Assembly (NCBI GenBank): GCA_037447235.1
Contig: JBBIHC010000008.1
Coordinates: forward strand, 1-34,538
Length of the DNA: 34,538 nt
Reading direction: 5' to 3'
DNA from: JAVZJR01 sp037447235
GTDB taxonomy: Archaea; Micrarchaeota; Micrarchaeia; Anstonellales; Bilamarchaeaceae
How positions within the stretch are numbered: the stretch's first letter is position 1; every line of letters starts with the position of its first letter. The position numbers were made by a program, and so were the translations under genes. Shown one piece after another: positions 31,276 to 34,538 of the stretch. The notes under the pieces were generated by a model. That model ran no database searches. It was not told the DNA's origin and worked only from the letters and a program-made list of their open reading frames with translations.

Positions 31276-32279
31276 GCCGGCTCTTGTTTTTGTTATTGGG
31301 CATGTTATTGATTTTTGGCTGTATTGATTTGGGCGGACAACCTGCCAATGAAACCGGGAAAAACATAAGCGTGACGATAAATGTTGAACCGCAAAAAAAT
31401 GTTACCGTCATAATAAATGAAACAAAACCTCCAGAAAACCAGACGACTGCGCCTGAGGAATGGAAAGGGCCGACTTACAGATACGACCCATCGGCAAATC
31501 TTGGGGTTTATTTCATTGATGCCTGCGATTACGAGGCAGGGCAGCATGCCACAGCCATATTGGTAAAGAAAGAAGATTTAGATATGTTGATAGATGCCGG
31601 AAGCCAGCATTCCGGTGCTGTTGTTGATTTCCTTAAAACAAGAGGCGTGGATGACATTGATGTTCTGGTTTCAACTGCTGAAGACAGCGGAAGGTACGGC
31701 GGCTTGAAGAAGGTTGCTGACGAATTCGGGGTAGAGGAGTTCTGGTGGAGCGGACAGGCCACGACTTCTGCTTACAGGGAAGCAGTGGATTATGTCATGG
31801 CAAAGGCGAAGAACAGCAGCATTGTATCTTATGGCTACAAAAGGGAACTGAATGGCATAAAGACAGAGGTGCTCAACCCGCCGGTACTGACAAAGGATGT
31901 ATACAATGATGCAGTTGTACTCAGGGTTGAGGACAGGGGGAAAATCTTTCTATTTCTTTCAGACACGCTCGGAGGGGCGCAGTCATATATGGCGAATAAT
32001 CAGAAGGAAAAAATAAAGTGCAACGTAATGGAAGCCCCTTACTATGGGCTTGGAAGCGGCACTGCTGTTATCGGCGTTTTCCTGCAGACGGCAAAGCCCG
32101 GCACGGTGGTGATAAACGGCTGCTCTGATGAGACTGCTGAAAAAGAGGGCTCCACCCGGCTGCCGTTCAAGCGCCTGATGGGCCAGTACGGCATCAGCTA
32201 TCTTGAGACTTATAAGAATGGCACGGTAAAGGCAACAGTAAAAGAACTAAACAACATCTCAATGCTTGATATACAATAA
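31272..32279 (+). CDS. Lipoprotein with degenerate ComEC-like metallo-beta-lactamase domain
   Basis: 335 residues. Signal peptide with lipobox (LLIFGC, Cys17). A Thr/Asn-rich linker precedes an MBL fold of the ComEC/Rec2 type: AILVKKEDLDMLIDAG, VVDFLKTRGVDDIDVLV, AVVLRVEDRGKIFLFLSD. The HxHxDH site has been lost: the segment after LV reads STAEDSGRYGG where the family has SHPDADHIGG-like ligands, and the PHHGS word reads PYYGL. Likely non-catalytic, outside the cell. It is translationally coupled to glyS (ATGA overlap), an odd pairing. Confidence 0.72.
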   Translation: MSRLLFLLLGMLLIFGCIDLGGQPANETGKNISVTINVEPQKNVTVIINETKPPENQTTAPEEWKGPTYRYDPSANLGVYFIDACDYEAGQHATAILVKKEDLDMLIDAGSQHSGAVVDFLKTRGVDDIDVLVSTAEDSGRYGGLKKVADEFGVEEFWWSGQATTSAYREAVDYVMAKAKNSSIVSYGYKRELNGIKTEVLNPPVLTKDVYNDAVVLRVEDRGKIFLFLSDTLGGAQSYMANNQKEKIKCNVMEAPYYGLGSGTAVIGVFLQTAKPGTVVINGCSDETAEKEGSTRLPFKRLMGQYGISYLETYKNGTVKATVKELNNISMLDIQ

Positions 32280-32333
32280 TGAAGCCTTTGGCTTAAGTTT
32301 TCCGATGGCAAAGGCTTACATTCACCCAAACCA

Positions 32334-32347
32334 GAGGTAATTAGCCG
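32334..32347 (+). repeat. Direct repeat GAGGTAATTAGCCG, copy 1
   Basis: Identical 14-mer repeated 126 bases downstream, bracketing the hairpins of the non-coding stretch. Confidence 0.75.
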
Positions 32348-32399
32348 TAAGAAAACCCCTTCCCTGCCGGCACCGATGAACACCGGCTAAAAGGCACCT
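32348..32399 (+). repeat. Dispersed element, copy A
   Basis: About 52 bases starting TAAGAAAAC, with a GCCGG...CCGGC hairpin whose loop contains ACCGATGAACA, and ending CTAAAAGGCACCT. It matches 34449-34501 on the opposite strand, at roughly 80% by eye, with the core ACCGATGAACACCG identical. Confidence 0.75.
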
Positions 32400-32459
32400 T
32401 CCCATTACTTTTGACCTATGTTTTGTAAGGGCAAAAGTAAAGGGCTTGGTCAAAACCTT

Positions 32460-32473
32460 GAGGTAATTAGCCG
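32460..32473 (+). repeat. Direct repeat GAGGTAATTAGCCG, copy 2
   Basis: Second copy of the 14-mer at 32334. Together they may mark the borders of a ~140-base unit. Confidence 0.75.
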
Positions 32474-32622
32474 GAAAGGGGGGAATTGGAAGAAAAACAG
32501 AAGTTCCCCTCTGCGTTTTGTCTAAAAAAGCAAAAAAACTGTTTGAAAGTGGCTGGGCGATGTTAAGTATGTTGATTGTACTGACCTGCACCGACTGATG
32601 GTGGCGTTATAGTATGGCGGCA

Positions 32623-32722
32623 NNNNNNNNNNNNNNNNNNNNNNNNNNNNNNNNNNNNNNNNNNNNNNNNNNNNNNNNNNNNNNNNNNNNNNNNNNNNNN
32701 NNNNNNNNNNNNNNNNNNNNNN
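32623..32722. other. Assembly gap (100 N)
   Basis: Exactly 100 N, the usual placeholder for a scaffold join of unknown length. It cuts the pilin-like gene; repeated pilin genes could have caused the break. Confidence 0.98.
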
Positions 32723-33083
32723 AACTTCCAAGAATCATGGCTATAATGGCCGGGAGTAAAATGTATAGTATCGCTCCAATTATTGCACCGGTTATCATTG
32801 CGGTTGCCCAAACAGCTGCCCTTGCCCTGGTTTCAGCACCCATAATCTGACCAGCAGCATAAACAAGAGCGGCAACAACTGTCAATACTACTATTGCTGC
32901 GGCCAATATCGTTACTGAAACATTACAAAGCGCTTTCATCGCGTTGATTAGGGCGTCTGTCTGCGGCGGTTGTGTCGACTGCCCTGACCCTGAGCCTGAC
33001 CCTGCTTGTGCTCCGACTAAACCGATTAGTAACAATAAAACTAACATATATCTACTCGATTTGACTATTCCGGCTAAATTCAT
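32723..33083 (-). CDS. TrbC/VirB2-like pilin (3' part lost in gap)
   Basis: The visible 120 residues begin MNLAGIVKSSRYMLVLLLLIGLVGAQA, a signal peptide. A Gly/Ser-Gln-rich spacer (GSGSGSGQSTQPP) and NAMKALCNVSVTILAAAIVVLTVVAALVYAAGQIMG follow, then ETRARAAVWATAMITGAIIGAILYILLPAIIAMIL. Two hydrophobic helices joined by a short polar ETRARA loop is the pattern of TrbC/VirB2 conjugative pilins. The C-terminus lies in the gap; the sequence before the gap cannot be placed in frame because gap length is unknown. AAGGTGA five bases before the ATG at 33083 fixes the start. Confidence 0.72.
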
Positions 33084-33149
33084 TTTTTCACCTTTTATCT
33101 ATTGTTTTCATGTATTTATGTCTATGTATATAAAAAAACATTTATAAAC

Positions 33150-33680
33150 TTATTTTCCCTGCCAGATGGTTTCAGGGAAGCGCTTTTTCCTGTTCTCATA
33201 GCGGGCAAGCACAAAGAGAAGGTCGCTCAGCCTGTTCAGGTATTTTATTATTTCCGGGTTTATCTTTTGCCTTGCCATTACGCTGACCACTCTCCTCTCA
33301 GCCCTTCTGCATATCGTCCTTGCGAGATGAAGGGTCGCTGCTGTCTTGCTTCCGCCTGGAATTATGAAATGGGTGAGCTTCTCAAGCTTCGGCTCAATCT
33401 CGTCTATCGCTCTCTCAAGCTTTTCTGTCTTTGCAGGGGTAATGCCTTTTGTTGTTTTTTCGTTTGCAAGCTCCGCGCCTATGGCAAAAAGGTTTTTCTG
33501 GACCTCGGCAAGGGTTTCCTTCAGGCTAACATCATCAGTGAACGCCACGACAACGCCAAGTGCTGCATTCAGCTCGTCCACCGAGCCTATTGCTTCCAAC
33601 AGCGGAGCATCCTTCCTGACGGTCTTTCCGCCGAAAATAATAGTATCTCCCTTGTCGCCAAACCTCGTGTAAATCGGCAT
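33150..33680 (-). CDS. Cob(I)alamin adenosyltransferase (PduO type)
   Basis: A 176-residue enzyme that transfers the adenosyl group of ATP to cob(I)alamin, the last step of coenzyme B12 assimilation. Family marks: YTRFGDKGDT (ATP site), KDAPLLEAIGSVDELNAALG, FIIPGGSKTAATLHLARTICRRAERR and NPEIIKYLNRLSDLLFVLAR. All conserved polar residues I know of are present. It is a homotrimeric cytosolic helix bundle in the family. The ferredoxin gene ends five bases before it, so they may be co-transcribed; an electron source for cobalamin reduction would make sense, but this is inference. Confidence 0.94.
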   Translation of the reverse strand: MPIYTRFGDKGDTIIFGGKTVRKDAPLLEAIGSVDELNAALGVVVAFTDDVSLKETLAEVQKNLFAIGAELANEKTTKGITPAKTEKLERAIDEIEPKLEKLTHFIIPGGSKTAATLHLARTICRRAERRVVSVMARQKINPEIIKYLNRLSDLLFVLARYENRKKRFPETIWQGK

Positions 33681-33685
33681 AACGA

Positions 33686-33922
33686 TCAGATTATCTTTTT
33701 TCCGTTTTCTTCTATGTGGATGCAGTTGACCGGACAGGATTGGGCAGCATCCTTATTACATGCAGCCTCTTTAAGCTCAAGCACGAACTTGCCGCCATTT
33801 TCCTTCGCCTTCTTGAGTTTTGATTTTCCATCATCTGCCATTTCCCAATAGGCAGAGCATACCGCAACGCAGGCGCCGCAGCCTATGCAGACGCCCCTAT
33901 CGTGTATTATCTTCACTGTCAC
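33686..33922 (-). CDS. Ferredoxin, [4Fe-4S]
   Basis: 78 residues. The GTG at 33922 is the start: GGTGA lies four bases before it, and the longer frame back to 34036 overlaps the divergent ParB-like gene. CIGCGACVAVC (Cys at about 11, 14, 17, 21) and CPVNCIHI near the C-terminus give the ligands of one 4Fe-4S cluster, with two extra Cys. Small soluble electron carrier. It precedes the cobalamin adenosyltransferase by five bases. Confidence 0.93.
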   Translation of the reverse strand: MTVKIIHDRGVCIGCGACVAVCSAYWEMADDGKSKLKKAKENGGKFVLELKEAACNKDAAQSCPVNCIHIEENGKKII

Positions 33923-33951
33923 AAGCTCACCAAAGGAATATCTCAGAAAGG

Positions 33952-33959
33952 TTATAAAA
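33952..33959 (+). promoter_or_regulatory. TATA box of ParB-like gene
   Basis: TTATAAAA predicts a start near 33980, just before GGTG (33981-33984) and the ATG at 33990. Confidence 0.55.
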
Positions 33960-33989
33960 TGTTTTCTGAGTGCTTTTTCTGGTGCTTTT

Positions 33990-34391
33990 ATGATAGGCCT
34001 GATTGCTGTTGAGGAGGAAAAGAAGCTTCTTGACAAGCTTGTGGCATATTACAGGAAACTCTATCCAGGCGTTGAGTTTGAAGTCCAGGAGAAAAAACTG
34101 GCGCGGGCAGAGATAGGCGGGATATATTACACCTATGCTGGCGAAGAAGTGGAAGCGACAGCGCAGGAAAAAATAAGAGCCATCTCTTCAGCCATAACAC
34201 ACGGCTATTCAACGCCAGCCATACTGCTTCAAAGCAACAGTAAGTTGATCGTGCTTGATGGCCACAGAAGGCTTCGTGTGGCTTATGCCGAAGGGATGGA
34301 CTGGCCGGCTTACATAATAAAACCCAACAAGCAGGGGATAGAATTTGGAATAGAATCTATGATTATGGGTAAGATAAAAGACCTGTATTAA
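33990..34391 (+). CDS. ParB/sulfiredoxin-fold protein
   Basis: 133 residues. The C-terminal half has the ParB N-terminal-like signature: AILLQSNSKLIVLDGHRRLRVAYAEGMDWPAYII (GHRR loop, nucleotide- or phosphate-binding in ParB and sulfiredoxin-fold proteins). The N-terminal half is helical and charged. There is no HTH or dimerisation domain, so it is not a chromosome-partition ParB; stand-alone copies are of unknown function. Start at ATG 33990 with GGTG five bases upstream. Confidence 0.8.
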   Translation: MIGLIAVEEEKKLLDKLVAYYRKLYPGVEFEVQEKKLARAEIGGIYYTYAGEEVEATAQEKIRAISSAITHGYSTPAILLQSNSKLIVLDGHRRLRVAYAEGMDWPAYIIKPNKQGIEFGIESMIMGKIKDLY

Positions 34392-34538
34392 TGTATTCTT
34401 ACAGTTTTATGACTTTCTCCTGTTTTCTCTGCATTTCTAATGTTTTCTAGGAGCCGTTTAGACGGTGTTCATCGGTACCGGCGGGGGGAAATGTTTTCTT
34501 AGTATTTGCTAGTCTTCTTCAACACGCCGGGTTATACT
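34392..34538. other. Non-coding 3' end with T-rich tracts and dispersed element
   Basis: No gene seen in the last 147 bases. TTTTCTCC-type tracts follow the ParB-like stop, a plausible terminator. The dispersed element at 34449-34501 occupies most of the rest. Confidence 0.5.
34449..34501 (-). repeat. Dispersed element, copy B (inverted)
   Basis: The reverse complement starts TAAGAAAAC and contains GCCGG-TACCGATGAACA-CCGTC and CTAAACGGCTCCT. It aligns with 32348-32399 over its whole length. Copy A and B face each other around a 2-kb segment. Confidence 0.75.

Larger units (their letters stand above)
32280..32480. other. Hairpin-rich non-coding stretch
   Basis: No credible gene in about 340 bases before the gap. 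Three perfect stem pairs occur: AAGCCTTTG (32282-32290)/CAAAGGCTT (32309-32317), GCCGG (32366-32370)/CCGGC (32383-32387), and TTACTTTTG (32405-32413)/CAAAAGTAA (32432-32440). Two copies of GAGGTAATTAGCCG lie at 32334 and 32460. It could be a structured RNA, a MITE-like element or an IS end. The first stem follows the upstream stop directly and may also terminate that gene. Confidence 0.5.

Noticed and set aside
32334..32473. CRISPR array from the two GAGGTAATTAGCCG copies.
   Set aside because: Only two short copies 126 bases apart, with no regular spacer series and no cas genes.
32322..32591. 89-residue minus-strand frame.
   Set aside because: It runs across the hairpin and repeat structures, has no ribosome site and shows no protein-like composition.
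33923..34036. Longer ferredoxin start overlapping the ParB-like gene.
   Set aside because: The GTG at 33922 has GGTGA at proper distance, and the extension has no ferredoxin features.

Overview
The window is archaeal chromosome. It carries a 20S proteasome beta subunit, a group II chaperonin (thermosome), the archaeal termination nuclease FttA/aCPSF1, geranylgeranylglyceryl phosphate synthase (archaeal ether lipids), an archaeal/eukaryal-type glycyl-tRNA synthetase and an archaeal-type RNase P RNA. Genes have TATA boxes about 25 bases before leaderless starts, or GGTGA(T)-type ribosome sites before led genes, and the tRNAs contain introns. A bacterial-type DNA gyrase pair (gyrB-gyrA) is present, as in several euryarchaeal and DPANN lineages. 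The VirB2/TrbC-like pilin, many small unknown genes and multi-intron tRNAs fit a DPANN-like archaeon, but that placement is inference. A run of exactly 100 N marks a scaffold gap, so this is probably a metagenome assembly.

Layout. 1-5.1 kb: a glutamine-synthetase-fold protein that has lost most catalytic residues, psmB, fttA, a small winged-helix regulator and an Ig-like protein. 5.1-9.05 kb: a helical unknown, a 29-residue protein made almost entirely of acidic residues, a DUF72 protein, a tRNA-Phe with two insertions (minus strand), the RNase P RNA, GGGP synthase and a small unknown. 9.2-13.3 kb: thermosome, a lipoprotein, and a membrane/coiled-coil/roadblock-like protein. 13.35-17.7 kb: gyrB-gyrA. 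17.7-23.1 kb, minus strand: a cluster with a metallo-beta-lactamase (MBL) hydrolase, a membrane-anchored transglutaminase-like protein, a winged-helix protein, a polytopic membrane protein, a DNA-binding protein with three tandem HTH repeats and a large cell-surface protein.

23.1-27.8 kb: a divergent lipoprotein, then tRNA-Arg and tRNA-Lys, both with non-canonical insertions, then an island of unknown genes. The island includes two tandem paralogues whose first 345 bp (with upstream leader) are almost identical while the middle has diverged. 27.8-32.3 kb: GT4 glycosyltransferase, asparagine-synthase-like amidotransferase, GlyRS and a lipoprotein with a degenerate ComEC-like MBL domain. 32.3-34.5 kb: a hairpin-rich non-coding stretch, the gap-truncated pilin, PduO-type cobalamin adenosyltransferase, ferredoxin and a ParB-like protein. 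A ~52-base element from the non-coding stretch recurs inverted at the window's end.

The main themes are information processing and protein quality control (proteasome, thermosome, FttA, RNase P, gyrase, GlyRS), envelope biogenesis (GGGPS, lipoproteins, glycosyltransferase, pilin), and two enzyme-fold proteins with dismantled active sites. The strongest leads for novelty are those two pseudoenzymes, the tRNA introns, the mosaic tandem paralogues, the acidic microprotein and the dispersed inverted element.
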